From NCBI GenBank assembly GCA_021806645.1, contig JAJZQX010000018.1, forward strand, positions 1 through 64,000: a DNA stretch of 64,000 nucleotides, given 5' to 3'. The translations under genes were made by a program, and so were the position numbers. Below, in pieces: positions 18,436 through 29,551 of this stretch. This stretch comes from Myxococcales bacterium (GTDB lineage: Bacteria; Myxococcota; Myxococcia; Myxococcales; Anaeromyxobacteraceae). The number at the start of each line of letters is the position of its first letter. Position 1 is the first letter of the stretch. The notes under the pieces were generated by a model, which was not told where the DNA came from, made no database searches, and saw only the letters and a program-made list of their open reading frames with translations.

Positions 18436-19716
18436 ATGTCCGACCAGACCCACCTCGATCCCAACGTCCCCGGCAACCCCGCCTACCACTTCACCATCCT
18501 GCCGGCCGGTTCGCCCAGCCAGGTGGGCTGGTCCAGGCGAGCCCCGCTGGTCCCGAGGGCGAGGCTGGCCACGCGCTGCGTCCACGCCGGCGTCCAGCCC
18601 GACCCGGCCTACGGCGCGGTGATGCCCCCCATCTACCTGACCTCCACCTTCGCCTTCCGCGACGTCTGCACCAACGCCGGTTACGACTACACCAGGAGCG
18701 GCAACCCGACGCGCGCCGCGCTGGAGGAGGCCATCGCGCAGCTGGAGGGCGGGATCGGCGCCACCTGCACCACCACCGGCATGGCCGCCGTGACCCTGGT
18801 GCTCAACCTGCTGCCGGCCGGCAGCCACGTGGTGGCGACCGTCGACTGCTACGGCGGCACCTTCCGGACGCTGGAGCACGCCAAGGTGGCGTCGAACCTG
18901 AAGGTCACCTACCTCGACCTCGGCGACCTGGCGGCGGTGAGCAAGGCGCTCGAGCAGGAGACGGCGCTGGTCTGGATCGAGACGCCCTCCAACCCGCTGC
19001 TGCGGCTCACCGACATCGCGGCGGTGGCGGCGCTGGCCCGAGCCCGCGGCGCGCTGACCGCTGTGGACAACACCTTCCTCTCGCCGGTGCTGCAGCGCCC
19101 CTTCGAGCACGGCGCGGATCTGGTGGTCCACTCGACCACCAAGTACCTGAACGGCCACTCCGACGTGGTGGGCGGCGCGGTGGTGGCGGCGCCGGGCCGG
19201 ACCGCGCTGCTGCAGCGGATCCAGTCGATGAACAACCTGCTGGGCACCTCGCAGAGCCCGCACGACTGCTTCCTGGTGCTGCGCGGCCTGAAGACGCTGC
19301 TGCTGCGCATGAGGGCCCATGAGGAGGGAGCGCGGCAGGTGGCCGGGTTCCTCGCGGCCCACCCGGCGGTGGCCAGGGTCTTCTACCCGGGCCTGCCGGG
19401 CCACCCGCAGCACGAGCTGGCACGGAGGCAGCAGGACGGCTTCGGCGGCATGCTCAGCTTCGAGCTGAAGGACGGCCGCCCCGACCGCGTCAACCACGTG
19501 CTCCGCACGTTGCGCTGGTTCACGCTGGCCGAGAGCCTGGGCGGGGTGGAGAGCCTGGTGGCCCACCCGGCCTCGATGACCCACGCCTCGATGACGCCGG
19601 AGGCGCGGGCCCGCGCCGGGATCACCGACAGCGTCATCCGGCTCTCGGTCGGGATCGAGGCGCCGGAGGACCTGATCGGCGACCTCGGCGAGGCGCTGGC
19701 GTCGCTGCCACATTAG
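18436..19716 (+). CDS. metB: Cystathionine gamma-synthase/lyase family PLP enzyme
   Basis: A 426-residue trans-sulfuration enzyme. After a ~45-residue N-terminal extension the family core begins (LATRCVHAGVQPDPAYGAVMPPIYLTS). Marker motifs are YDYTRSGNPTR for phosphate binding, GGTFR, DNTFLSP, the PLP lysine in HSTTKYLNGHSDVVGG, and SLGGVESLVAHPASMTHASM. It could be cystathionine gamma-synthase, a lyase, or O-succinylhomoserine sulfhydrylase; sequence alone does not settle this, so the symbol is approximate. The ATG at 18436 follows GGAAGG. Divergent from cysK and probably under the same repressor. Confidence 0.85.
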   Translation: MSDQTHLDPNVPGNPAYHFTILPAGSPSQVGWSRRAPLVPRARLATRCVHAGVQPDPAYGAVMPPIYLTSTFAFRDVCTNAGYDYTRSGNPTRAALEEAIAQLEGGIGATCTTTGMAAVTLVLNLLPAGSHVVATVDCYGGTFRTLEHAKVASNLKVTYLDLGDLAAVSKALEQETALVWIETPSNPLLRLTDIAAVAALARARGALTAVDNTFLSPVLQRPFEHGADLVVHSTTKYLNGHSDVVGGAVVAAPGRTALLQRIQSMNNLLGTSQSPHDCFLVLRGLKTLLLRMRAHEEGARQVAGFLAAHPAVARVFYPGLPGHPQHELARRQQDGFGGMLSFELKDGRPDRVNHVLRTLRWFTLAESLGGVESLVAHPASMTHASMTPEARARAGITDSVIRLSVGIEAPEDLIGDLGEALASLPH

Positions 19717-19735
19717 GGCGCCCTTCAGGGCGCCC
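19716..19735 (+). terminator. Hairpin terminator after the metB-like gene
   Basis: A perfect stem GGGCGCCC-TTCA-GGGCGCCC begins at the last base of the stop codon. It has an 8-bp stem and 4-base loop but no T-run. Confidence 0.55.
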
Positions 19736-19808
19736 AGGCGCCTGGCGGTTCGTTGGCCACCCCCGGGAATCCCAGGTCGGATTGCCCTGCCACCGGGGAG
19801 GCGGACCG

Positions 19809-21287
19809 TCAGCGGCGCTCGCGTCCCACGGGAGCGAAGGTGGCTCCCGGCACGACTGGACCCGGCAGGTAAAGCCCGGTCGAGTTGAGTGCTGGGCCGC
19901 AGGCGCCCGCCGGTCCGAGCCGCCAGTAGGCGCTCCCGGTGAAGGCCGTGCCGAGCGTCCGGATCGCCGTGACGGTCGTCGTCGTCGCGGTCGTCTCCTC
20001 GAAGTAGATCGCCCCCTTCGTCGGCCTGTCGGAACCCCAGACCTCGACCAGCCGATCGAGGCAGGCGGCGTCGGTGAAGTACCAGTACTCCAAATCCCGC
20101 TGAGGCTGGCTCTGGTGGGCCACCGGCCAGGGGATCCAGCGCTCGGCGCCCTCGGGGTCCAGCTGGGCGTGGACTTCCAGCCCGAGGGTAGTGTCGATCG
20201 CACTCCCGATCTTCCAGACCCAGCCGTCGCCGACGGCGCTGGCCTGGCGGACCAGCCGGCCGCCGCCCGGGACGGCGGTAACCTCCCGGAACTGGGCGGG
20301 CGGCAGCTCGGCCCCGAGCCGGAAGCCCGTGAAGTAGGGGGTCACGACCGCCTGACAGGTCGAGCTGCTCCAGCCCCGGTAGAGCGTGGCCAGCCGCGCA
20401 CCGACGGCGTGCACGGCGTAGCCCCACTGGCCGGTCTGTGGGAGGACCTGTCCGACCAGCGTGGTCGGCCCACCTTCGGCGCAGTCGCCCTCGGAGAGGA
20501 CCGCGGGCTCGCTGCAGGCGGCGTCGGCCGAGAGGAACCCGGTCCATGTGTCCAGGTTGGCCGCCTCCGTCGGCAGGAGGCGCGCGACGCCGTCGCTCGC
20601 CGGGAGCGGCCAGCCGTACTGGCTGGATCCGACCACCCGGAGCCCGAGCGCTTGCCGGGAGCCGTCCTGGCCCGAGCGGAACACCTCGGTGACGCCGCTC
20701 CTGGTCTCGCCGTCGGCCTGGACCGCTGCCACGAACTGGGTCGGTGGAACCTCGGCGACCAGGTGGTAGGTGTCCATGGAGGGGACCAGCGAGACGCAAG
20801 CGCCGACACTGTCACGGTAGTAAGTGGGGGACGAGGCCGGCCGCAGCGCCCCGATGGTCCAGACCTGGCACCGGGACGGGCAGGCGGCCTCGTCGAGGAG
20901 GCAGGCCAGCGCCGGGAGCGGGGAGGCGGTGCTGGGCCAGGCGACGACCCGGGAGCTGCAGGTGGCGTCCGAGTAGACCCGTCCCCAGGGTAGGTTGATG
21001 GTCTCCAGGAGCATGTTCGCGGGCAGGCAGCGCACCCGGCCGTCCGACGCGGGGAAGAAGGCACAGTCCTCGCCGCGGGCCAGGTCGTGGAACTGCCCCG
21101 GGAAGGGATCGCTCGGCATGGCGAAGCCGTCGGGCCCGAGCAGCCAGTTGGCCCGGAGGCGGGTCCCCCCGCGCACGTCGTCGCTGGCGACGCCAGGCCA
21201 TGGCGGTGGGGGCGGGTTCGGCTCAGCGACGCAGCCTGCCGCGCCGAGGGCAAGGAGTGCGGCGCCGCCGAAGGTGAGCGCTCTCAT
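19809..21287 (-). CDS. Large putative lipoprotein, Cys-rich repeats
   Basis: A 492-residue exported lipoprotein: the signal ends in LGAAGC (Cys 19). The rest resembles the repeated myxobacterial DUF7481-type surface lipoproteins. Several related blocks each pair a short Cys-containing turn (YSDATCSSR, FLSADAACSEP, YFTDAACLDR) with a beta stretch such as FVAAVQADGETRSGVTEVFRSGQDG. No catalytic motif is visible. The ATG at 21287 was chosen because the signal peptide starts there. It is a lone gene. I infer a cell-surface role. Confidence 0.7.
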   Translation of the reverse strand: MRALTFGGAALLALGAAGCVAEPNPPPPPWPGVASDDVRGGTRLRANWLLGPDGFAMPSDPFPGQFHDLARGEDCAFFPASDGRVRCLPANMLLETINLPWGRVYSDATCSSRVVAWPSTASPLPALACLLDEAACPSRCQVWTIGALRPASSPTYYRDSVGACVSLVPSMDTYHLVAEVPPTQFVAAVQADGETRSGVTEVFRSGQDGSRQALGLRVVGSSQYGWPLPASDGVARLLPTEAANLDTWTGFLSADAACSEPAVLSEGDCAEGGPTTLVGQVLPQTGQWGYAVHAVGARLATLYRGWSSSTCQAVVTPYFTGFRLGAELPPAQFREVTAVPGGGRLVRQASAVGDGWVWKIGSAIDTTLGLEVHAQLDPEGAERWIPWPVAHQSQPQRDLEYWYFTDAACLDRLVEVWGSDRPTKGAIYFEETTATTTTVTAIRTLGTAFTGSAYWRLGPAGACGPALNSTGLYLPGPVVPGATFAPVGRERR

Positions 21288-21607
21288 CGTGAACCGCAAG
21301 GTACAACGGAACGTCCGGTTTGTCAGGGGGCTCGGCATGGAATTTTTACGACTTGGTGGGGGCCACGACCCCGGCCGGCACACTCGCCGAGCCGCTGGGC
21401 GGTCGCGGTCCGGGCGCGCCGGGCACGGCGGCCAACTTCATAAGTCACTCGCAGTGAGACCAGGTTGCTCCCGCACCCGCGGCAGAAAGATCGTGGTGCC
21501 GGAGCGCGACGTGTCAAACGGCCCAGGATCTTCTTTGGCCAAAGGCCCGGAACTGGAAGGGCTCTCACCGTGCGCGTGGGTGGCCTCGCTCACGCTCGCT
21601 TCGAAGC
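21288..21607. other. Intergenic region, nothing recognised
   Basis: About 320 bases between a lipoprotein gene and the broken HNH gene. GC drops near 21300-21350. A short minus-strand stretch encodes a CRGCGSN-type peptide, but without a start or a family match I would not call it a gene. Confidence 0.3.
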
Positions 21608-22457
21608 TCACGCGCTGTCGCGCCGCGGCCCGCGCTTCCGCGCATACCGCTCCACGCACCGCGCCCCGAAGATCTGCCTTGCGGCGAGGGCGTTGTGCCG
21701 GTTGCAGACGACGCGAAGATTCTCGACCGTGGACGGTCCCCACTCGGCCCAGGGGATGAGGTGGTCGAGTTCCAGGCGGTGCGTGGAGCCGCAGCAGCCG
21801 CCACCGTCGAGCGGCCAGGTGCAGCGCCCCTGGTCCCGCTCCCAGACGGCGCGGCGGACGGCGGCGGGGATGGGCTCCCTGGGCCCCTCGCGGGCGTCCT
21901 TCAGCTTCCTCACCACCTGCCTGTCGACGTTGAAGTGGACCCGGCGCAGGTTCGCATTGAGCGGCACGATCTCATCGCGCCTGGGGTGGACCGGGACGCC
22001 TCCGTCATCAGCACCTCCCCCATTCGCGATTCCCGACGTCGGGAATCGCCAAGGAGGGACCACGTTCGGGTCCACGCAGGGCATCGGCCCGGACGCAAGC
22101 TCGAGCGAGAGCATCGGCTGCGCGACGCGGGCCGACTCCACCGGCCGGTCGAACAGCCTGGTCACCACCATCCTGGTGGAGGGGACGTGGCGCGGCTGGA
22201 GCTCGGCGACCAGCTCCTGCGCCTCACGGGCGGCGAGGCCGAAGAAGCGAGGCGTGACCTAGCGCCTCCCACCCGCGGCGGCGATCGAAGCCAACCAGGG
22301 CGACCAGGAAGTCGGCCATGGCGGCCTGCTCCGTGCGCAGGAGAGTCTTCAGTGAATCGCGGAGCTGCCGTGCTTCCAGGAGTGCGAGAGGACGGCCGGC
22401 CGGGGCGTGAGCGGAAGCCACGACCGAGGAAGGGTTCGGGTGGGCGTAGTTGGTCAT
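21608..22457 (-). pseudogene. HNH endonuclease gene, internally deleted and frameshifted
   Basis: The intact ancestor would be a 13E12/DUF222-like HNH protein. Its N-terminal part is in one frame (22457 down to ~22225: LLEARQLRDSLKT, MADFLVALVGFDRRRGWEALGHASLL). The middle and C-terminal part are in another frame (about 22250 to 21608: AREAQELVAELQPRHVP, then the HNH module RDQGRCTWPLDGGGCCGSTHRLELDHLIPW and NLRVVCNRHN). Between them, near 22240, the frame changes. The expected ~60-codon stretch after the GHASLL position is gone. The HNH core itself looks intact and could still be expressed from an ATG at 22171, so a short active product is not excluded. Confidence 0.7.
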
Positions 22458-22873
22458 TCACGCAGCGTCTCATGCGCCTCCGACATTTCCAGGCCCCGAG
22501 AGGCGCTGGGAACCCAATCGGGACGCCGGTTCCCGCGATCACTGGCGCGGGCCACCGCACCCGTCGCAGCCCGGCTCGCCGGCGGCATTCGATCAGGAAC
22601 CGATCGATGTCGAAGCAATGGAAGGCGCCGCCCCGAGGGCCCGGTGGGCGGGCCGCGAAGGCCCCTGCGAGCACCGCCGAGTGGCACCCGTTCGCCCGGC
22701 GCGCCCTCGAACCGCTGGCGGCGCTTCCCGAGCCGCCCACGTTCGATCCGGGGCCGCGCGCCGAAGGCCGGCCAGCAGCTCGTGGCGGCGCGCAGCACAG
22801 GGCCGGAGCGGACCCGACCCGCCGGGCCCAGGCCGGCGCCGTCACATGAAGGGCCCTGCCGGGGCCGTCACGC
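22458..22873. other. Intergenic region, nothing recognised
   Basis: About 415 bases between the broken HNH gene and metY. It holds only biased antisense-type frames without ribosome sites, and no repeat or hairpin that stands out. Confidence 0.3.
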
Positions 22874-24261
<1,388 letters not shown>

Positions 24262-24386
24262 GCCTGCTCGCGGCTACAGCATGGTCCGGTCCGTGCACGG
24301 ACGGGCGTCCGTGATGACGGACAACGGGTGGTCCTTCGTGTCGCGGGGCTTCCGCTCCCGGGGAGTTCCGGTACATTCGGCGCCCA

Positions 24387-26195
24387 ATGTCACTGGCCCG
24401 GCTTCAGCCTCGCTCCGTGGGGGAGCTGTTCCTCGATCGCGTCGGTCGGACCCCCGACGCGCTCGCCTTCACCTACCCGGAGGGCTCGGGCTGGCGCAAG
24501 CTCACCTGGGCGGAGACGGAGGCCCGGGTGCGCGCCATCGCCTGTGGCCTGCGCGCCATCGGCCTGGAGAGCGAGAACGTCGCCGCCATCCTGGCCGGCA
24601 CGCGGATCGAGTGGGTGCTGGCCGACCTCGGCATCCTCTGTGCCGGCGGCGCCACCTCCACCATCTACCCGTCCTCCACCGCCGACGAGTGCGCCTACGT
24701 CCTCGGCGACTCGGGGGCGGTGCTCTGCTTCGCCGAGAACGAGGAGCAGGTGGGCAAGCTGCTCGGCCAGCGCGGCCAGCTCCCCGCGCTGCGCAAGATC
24801 GTGGTCTTCGACGGCGCCGCCTCGCCCGACGGGTTCGTCATCCCGCTCGCCGCGCTGGAGGAGCTGGGGCGCGCCCGCGATGGCGCCCACCCCGGCGAGT
24901 TCGAGGAGACCTGCGCGGCGGTGGAGAGCGACTCGCTGGCCACGCTCATCTACACCTCGGGCACCACCGGCCGCCCCAAGGGCGTCGAGCTGACCCACGC
25001 CTGCTGGGTCGAGCAGTCGGCCGCCATCGAGGAGTCGGGCATCCTCGACCACGAGAACCCGTCGCAGCTCTTCTGGCTCCCGCTGGCCCACAGCTTCGGC
25101 AAGATGATCGGCACGGCCCAGCTGCGCATCGGCTTCCCCACCGCGGTGGACGGCCGGATCGAGAAGCTGGTGGAGAACCTCGGCCTCGTCAGGCCCACCT
25201 TCGTCTGCGCCGTGCCACGCATCTTCGAGAAGGTCCACGCCAAGGTGGTGCAGGGGGCCACCGAGGCCGGCGGCCTCAAGGCGGCGCTCTTCACGTGGGC
25301 CGTCGAGGTCGGGCTCTCGGTCTCCCGCAAGCGGCGCGCCGGGGAGGCCCCCGGGCCGCTGCTGGAGGCGCAGTACCTGCTGGCCGATCGGCTGGTCTTC
25401 CGCAAGGTGCGCGACCTCTTCGGCGGGCGGCTCCGCTTCTTCATCTCGGGCTCGGCGCCGCTCTCCCGCGACGTGGCTGAGTTCTTCGACGCCATGGGCG
25501 TGGTCATCCTCGAGGGCTACGGCCTGACCGAGTCGTCGGCCGCCACCCACTGCAACCTGCCGTGGAACCGGAAGCTCGGCACCGTCGGCCCGGCCCTCCC
25601 GGGCATCGAGGTGAAGCTGGCCGCCGACGGGGAGATCCTGATGCGCGGGCCGTGGATCATGCGCGGCTACCGCGGCCGGGCCGAGGCCACCGCCGAGGCG
25701 CTCGACGCCGGCGGGTGGCTCCAGACCGGCGACGTGGGCGTCGTCGACGAGCAGGGGCGCCTCTCCATCACCGACCGGAAGAAGGACCTCATCAAGACCT
25801 CCGGGGGCAAGTACGTCGCGCCCACCGAGCTGGAGAACCTGCTCAAGGCCGCCACGCCGCTCCTCTCCCAGGTGCTGGTCCACGGCGACCAGCGCAACTA
25901 CGTCACCGCGCTGGTCACGCTCGACCCCGAGGCGCTGGGACGGCTGGCCGCGCGGCATGGGCTGGGCGACCTCTCCGGCGAACGGGCCGCCGAGCACCTC
26001 CTGGTGCGGCAGCAGGTGCAGCGCGCGGTGGACCAGGTGAACGCCGGCCTGCCGCGCTACGCGAGCATCAAGCGCTTCACCATCCTGCCGCGCGAGTTCA
26101 GCGAGGCCGAGGGCGAGGTGACGCCGTCGCAGAAGGTGAAGCGCAAGGCCGTCGAGCAGCGCTACCGCGCCCAGCTCGACGCCATGTACCGGTAG
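24387..26195 (+). CDS. fadD: Long-chain acyl-CoA synthetase
   Basis: A 602-residue AMP-forming ligase that activates fatty acids to acyl-CoA. Motifs in order: the P-loop LIYTSGTTGRPKGVELTH near residue 190, FWLPLAHSFGKM, the A5 motif GYGLTESSAATHCNL near 380, GDVGVVDEQGRLSITDRKKDLIKTSGGKYVAP near 450, and the C-terminal lysine in TPSQKVKRKAVEQRY. The long type with an extended N-terminus fits long-chain or very-long-chain substrates. The gene stands alone on this strand, convergent with the TPR lipoprotein gene. Confidence 0.93.
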   Translation: MSLARLQPRSVGELFLDRVGRTPDALAFTYPEGSGWRKLTWAETEARVRAIACGLRAIGLESENVAAILAGTRIEWVLADLGILCAGGATSTIYPSSTADECAYVLGDSGAVLCFAENEEQVGKLLGQRGQLPALRKIVVFDGAASPDGFVIPLAALEELGRARDGAHPGEFEETCAAVESDSLATLIYTSGTTGRPKGVELTHACWVEQSAAIEESGILDHENPSQLFWLPLAHSFGKMIGTAQLRIGFPTAVDGRIEKLVENLGLVRPTFVCAVPRIFEKVHAKVVQGATEAGGLKAALFTWAVEVGLSVSRKRRAGEAPGPLLEAQYLLADRLVFRKVRDLFGGRLRFFISGSAPLSRDVAEFFDAMGVVILEGYGLTESSAATHCNLPWNRKLGTVGPALPGIEVKLAADGEILMRGPWIMRGYRGRAEATAEALDAGGWLQTGDVGVVDEQGRLSITDRKKDLIKTSGGKYVAPTELENLLKAATPLLSQVLVHGDQRNYVTALVTLDPEALGRLAARHGLGDLSGERAAEHLLVRQQVQRAVDQVNAGLPRYASIKRFTILPREFSEAEGEVTPSQKVKRKAVEQRYRAQLDAMYR

Positions 26196-26200
26196 GCGCG

Positions 26201-27409
26201 CTACCCCTTGTCCGGCATGGCGTCGGGCGGGAGCTGCGGCTCGCCGTGCGGCGCGTCCTCCGGCGGCACGTCGTGGAGCGCCTGCTTCATCCGGTCGAGC
26301 GAGGCCTGGGTCTCGGCCACGTAGCGGTTGTCCTCGATCCGGGCCCGGCCCGCCACCGCCAGGGTCTGCTCGTAGATGGTGATGGCCTTGATCACCAACA
26401 CGCGGACCTTCCGCTTGAGCTCGGACCGGTAGGCCTCGGTCTGCTCGGCGTCCAGCCCGGGCGGCGGCGGGGCTTCCACCATGGCGGCGTGGAGCCCGTC
26501 GTAGAGCTCGCCGATCCGGTAGCCGGAGGCCACCGCCCAGTCGCCGTTCCCCATGCGGATGGCGCGCAGGTAGTTCCCCTGCGCCGAGAGCAGCAGCGAG
26601 GCCTTGGTCTCGAGCGCCTGCGCCAGCCGCTGCTCGTCGTCCTTCGACGGGTCGAGCCGAACCGCCAGGAAGTGGGCCCGGTAGACCTCGCCCAGGTAGT
26701 ACTGCGCCTGCGACGGGAAGTAGTCGTCGAGCCGCTCCTGCTCGCTCCCCGACCTCCACGCCGAGACCGCCAGCCGCAGGTGCTTCTCGGCGTCGTCGAG
26801 CCGGCCGGCTTCCAGCTCGACGATGCCGAGCTGGGTGAGGGCGCGGATGTGCTCGCCAGGCGCCAGGTCGCTGCGGGCCGACAGGCCGACCAGGACCTCG
26901 GCCGCCTCGGCCAGCTCGTCGAGGTGGTAGTGGCACTCGGCGATCCGGAAGGCGGCCTCCAGCGCGTCCGGCCCGGTGTACTTCCGTGCCATGGCCCGGA
27001 ACCGCTCCAGCGCCACCCGCCACTGGTCCAGCCGCTCGTGGGCCACGCCGCCGTCGTAAAGTGCCACCGCCTCGCGCCTCGAGCCGGGGTGGAGATCGAC
27101 CAGCCGGTCGAAGGCCGCGGCGGCCCGCTCGAACTCCCTGGCCGCGAAGGCGGCCTGGCCGATGGCGAAGAGCTCCTCGTCGTTCTTCCCCGCCAGCGCC
27201 AGGTCGGCCGGTGTCACCTCGATCTGCTGCGGCTGGTAGGCGAACTGGGTGGCGCCGTCGGGCGCCGTCGCCCCGGGCGCCGCACCGCAGGTCGGGCAGT
27301 CCGCGGTCTGGACCGGCCGGGTGGTGGCGCAGCCGGCCAGCAGCGCGAGCAGGGGGAGGGCGGGACGGAGCCGGGAGCAGGGGGAGGGCATGTGGTGCAG
27401 AGAGGTCAT
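26201..27409 (-). CDS. TPR-containing lipoprotein
   Basis: A 402-residue exported lipoprotein. Signal and lipobox are clear (LLALLAGC). A linker with CPTCG follows, then helical TPR repeats from ~residue 80 (EELFAIGQAAFAAREFERAAAAFDRLVDLHPGS, then VALYDGGVAHERLDQWRVALERFRAM and several more) to ~residue 340. This is a scaffold type; the partner is unknown. The start at 27409 was preferred to the longer frame; a second Met at 27391 is also possible. Confidence 0.8.
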   Translation of the reverse strand: MTSLHHMPSPCSRLRPALPLLALLAGCATTRPVQTADCPTCGAAPGATAPDGATQFAYQPQQIEVTPADLALAGKNDEELFAIGQAAFAAREFERAAAAFDRLVDLHPGSRREAVALYDGGVAHERLDQWRVALERFRAMARKYTGPDALEAAFRIAECHYHLDELAEAAEVLVGLSARSDLAPGEHIRALTQLGIVELEAGRLDDAEKHLRLAVSAWRSGSEQERLDDYFPSQAQYYLGEVYRAHFLAVRLDPSKDDEQRLAQALETKASLLLSAQGNYLRAIRMGNGDWAVASGYRIGELYDGLHAAMVEAPPPPGLDAEQTEAYRSELKRKVRVLVIKAITIYEQTLAVAGRARIEDNRYVAETQASLDRMKQALHDVPPEDAPHGEPQLPPDAMPDKG

Positions 27410-27462
27410 ACCGCGAGCGGGCGCCTGGCGAGGAGGGGGTGGCCTCACGGCCGCATGGCCGC

Positions 27463-28578
27463 TCAGCCTCGGAGCCGCTCCGCCAGCGCGGCCAAGCCCG
27501 CGAGATCGTGGACGTCTCCAGGGAGGCGCGGCACCACCGCGTGGGGGGCGGCCGCCAGCAACGGGGCCACCGCCGCGGCGTCGAAGGCGGCCATCCGTTC
27601 GTTCTCGTCGATGGCCAGCGCCAGCCCCGGCGCCAACCCGCCCTCGGCCTCGCCGAGCGCCGCCGCCAGCTCGGCTTCACCCGGGCGCGGGCGGCCGGCC
27701 GGCCAGAGCGACGCCGTCACCCGGTTGGCGACCACGCCGGCGATCGGCATCCCCTCGGAGGCCAGCCGATCGTGGAGCGAACGGGCCTCGGCGACGGCGC
27801 GCTCGCTGGCGCTGGCCACCAGCACGAAGCCGGTGGTGGGCCTGGCCAGCAGGTCGTGGACCGCCGCGGCCCGCGCCTTGAACCCTTCGTACATGCCGTG
27901 GAAGCTGGCGAGGAAGTCGCCCAGGTCGTGCAGCAGCTCGGCCCCGGTGAAGCGCGCCAGCGTCTTCACCACCAGGCTCCCCCCCAGCTGCGCCAGCCGG
28001 AAGCCGAGCCGCGCCCCACGAGCGGGGGAGAGCAGCAGCGGGGCCTGGTCGTCGCCGAGGAAGTCGAGGATCCGATCGGGCGCGTCGAGGAAGTCGAGCG
28101 CGTGGGCGGTGGGCGGCGTGTCGAGGACGATCAGGTCGTAGTCGCGATCGGTGGCCAGCTCGTAGAGCTTCTCGGTGGCCATGTACTCCTGGGAACCGGC
28201 CAGCGCCGCCGACATCTGCTGGTAGAGCCGGTTGCGCAGGATCCGGTCGCGCCGCTCCGCGGTGGGGGCGTGGCGCGTCACCAGGTCGTCCCAGGTGCGC
28301 TTCACGTCGAGCATCATGGCGAAGAGCTGGCCCCGCGGGTGCAGTCCGGCCGCGGCGAAGGCCTGGTCCGGAACGCGGGTCTCGGCGTTGCCCAGGGCGT
28401 CGAGCCCGAGCGCGGTGGCGAGGCGCCTCGCCGGGTCGATGGTGCAGACCAGCACCTTGCCGCCCTCCAGGGCGCGCGCCAGCCCCAGGGCCGCCGCCAC
28501 CGAGGTCTTGCCGACGCCGCCGGCGCCCACGCAGACCAGCACTCGCTTGCCGGCGAGCGCTCCGGCTAGTCCAGCCAC
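27463..28578 (-). CDS. ArsA-family ATPase, second copy
   Basis: A 371-residue P-loop ATPase of the ArsA/GET3 family. The deviant Walker A is VGAGGVGKTSVAAALG (residues ~16-25), then CTIDPARRLATALGL (Switch I type), IVLDTPPTAHALDFL, and a late Asn-Arg motif VVANRV. ArsA proteins power arsenite export; GET3 relatives deliver tail-anchored proteins. No arsB or arsR is present here, so a protein-targeting or other role is as likely. GTG at 28578 has a perfect GGAGG just upstream and overlaps the upstream gene by 13 bases. The pair is one transcription unit. Confidence 0.85.
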   Translation of the reverse strand: MAGLAGALAGKRVLVCVGAGGVGKTSVAAALGLARALEGGKVLVCTIDPARRLATALGLDALGNAETRVPDQAFAAAGLHPRGQLFAMMLDVKRTWDDLVTRHAPTAERRDRILRNRLYQQMSAALAGSQEYMATEKLYELATDRDYDLIVLDTPPTAHALDFLDAPDRILDFLGDDQAPLLLSPARGARLGFRLAQLGGSLVVKTLARFTGAELLHDLGDFLASFHGMYEGFKARAAAVHDLLARPTTGFVLVASASERAVAEARSLHDRLASEGMPIAGVVANRVTASLWPAGRPRPGEAELAAALGEAEGGLAPGLALAIDENERMAAFDAAAVAPLLAAAPHAVVPRLPGDVHDLAGLAALAERLRG

Positions 28579-29522
28579 GGTGACCTCCCCTCCGTGCCCG
28601 CCAGCGCGTCGGCGATCCGCTCCACCTCGGCAGTCCCCCAGCCGACCGACGCCACCAGGGGGAGGAGCGCCGTGGGGATCGGTAACGCCGCTCGCAGCCG
28701 CTTCAGCTCGCGGCCGGCCGTCTCGGTCCGGACCGCGTGGAGCCGCGCCGCGCAGGCGGCGGGCCCCACCGGCTCCGCGGCCGACTCGAGCGGGCCGAGC
28801 CGAGCCGCCTGCGCCGCCGTGAAGCGCGACTCGGGCATGGCGTTCATCAGCACCGCCGTCGGGACCAGGCCGACCCGCTCGCGCAGCTGCGCATCCAGCT
28901 CGATGGCCTCCGTGACCGGCATCTCCTCGGGGAGCGTCACCAGCACCGCGGTGGTGCGGGCCGGGTCCACCAGCCACGCCTGCATCCACTGGGCGTCGCT
29001 CCGGAGCGGCCCGGGCGGCACCATGCCGAGCATGGCCCCGGGGACCCGCAGCAGCTGGACGGCGTGACCGGTGGACGGCGCATCGACGATCACCTGGTCC
29101 CAGCGCGGGCGCCCGCCCTCCTCGGCGCGTGCCTCGTGGAGGATCTTGCCGAGCATGACCAGCTCGCCCAGCCCCGGCACCACCCGGAGGAAGTGGCGCA
29201 CCACCCGGTTCTCGAAGATGGCGTCGTAGACGGCCCGGAACTTCACCATCTGCAGGCCGTACTCGCGCAGCGCCGCCGGCGGCGCCACGTTGACGGAGAA
29301 GATCCCGGGGCTGGCCTCGCGGATGGTGGGGCCGGCGGGCGGTGCGCCCAGCAGGGGCGCCACCCGCTCGGCCGCGTTCACCTCGGCCACCAGCACCCGC
29401 TTGCCGGCGCGCGCCGCCAGCAGCGCCATGGCGGCGGCGACCGTCGACTTTCCGGTGCCACCCTTTCCAGTGACGACGACCAGGCGTCGGTCGAGGTGAG
29501 GGGCGGGCGCCACGCTTGACAA
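28566..29522 (-). CDS. ArsA-family ATPase, first copy
   Basis: A 318-residue ArsA/GET3-type ATPase paired with the next one. The Walker A is VVTGKGGTGKSTVAAAMALLAA, followed by VAEVNAAERVAPLLG, and IVDAPSTGHAVQLLRVPGA. Only one nucleotide site per polypeptide is visible; the two adjacent proteins could form a heterodimer, like the two halves of a classical ArsA. Start is TTG at 29522 or GTG at 29513; neither has a good ribosome site. It is divergent from the phasin-like gene. Confidence 0.8.
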   Translation of the reverse strand: MSSVAPAPHLDRRLVVVTGKGGTGKSTVAAAMALLAARAGKRVLVAEVNAAERVAPLLGAPPAGPTIREASPGIFSVNVAPPAALREYGLQMVKFRAVYDAIFENRVVRHFLRVVPGLGELVMLGKILHEARAEEGGRPRWDQVIVDAPSTGHAVQLLRVPGAMLGMVPPGPLRSDAQWMQAWLVDPARTTAVLVTLPEEMPVTEAIELDAQLRERVGLVPTAVLMNAMPESRFTAAQAARLGPLESAAEPVGPAACAARLHAVRTETAGRELKRLRAALPIPTALLPLVASVGWGTAEVERIADALAGTEGRSPWLD

Positions 29523-29551
29523 GCTAGAGTGGGGAAGGGGACAAGTCCACC

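Noticed and set aside
18022-20799. A 925-codon minus-strand frame over the metB-like gene
   Set aside because: It covers the divergent metB gene and part of the lipoprotein in a wrong frame. The cysK start at 18178 is supported by family and ribosome site.
29516-29521. TTGACA as the -35 of a promoter for the phasin-like gene
   Set aside because: No -10-like hexamer lies 16-18 bases downstream and the start codon would be too close.
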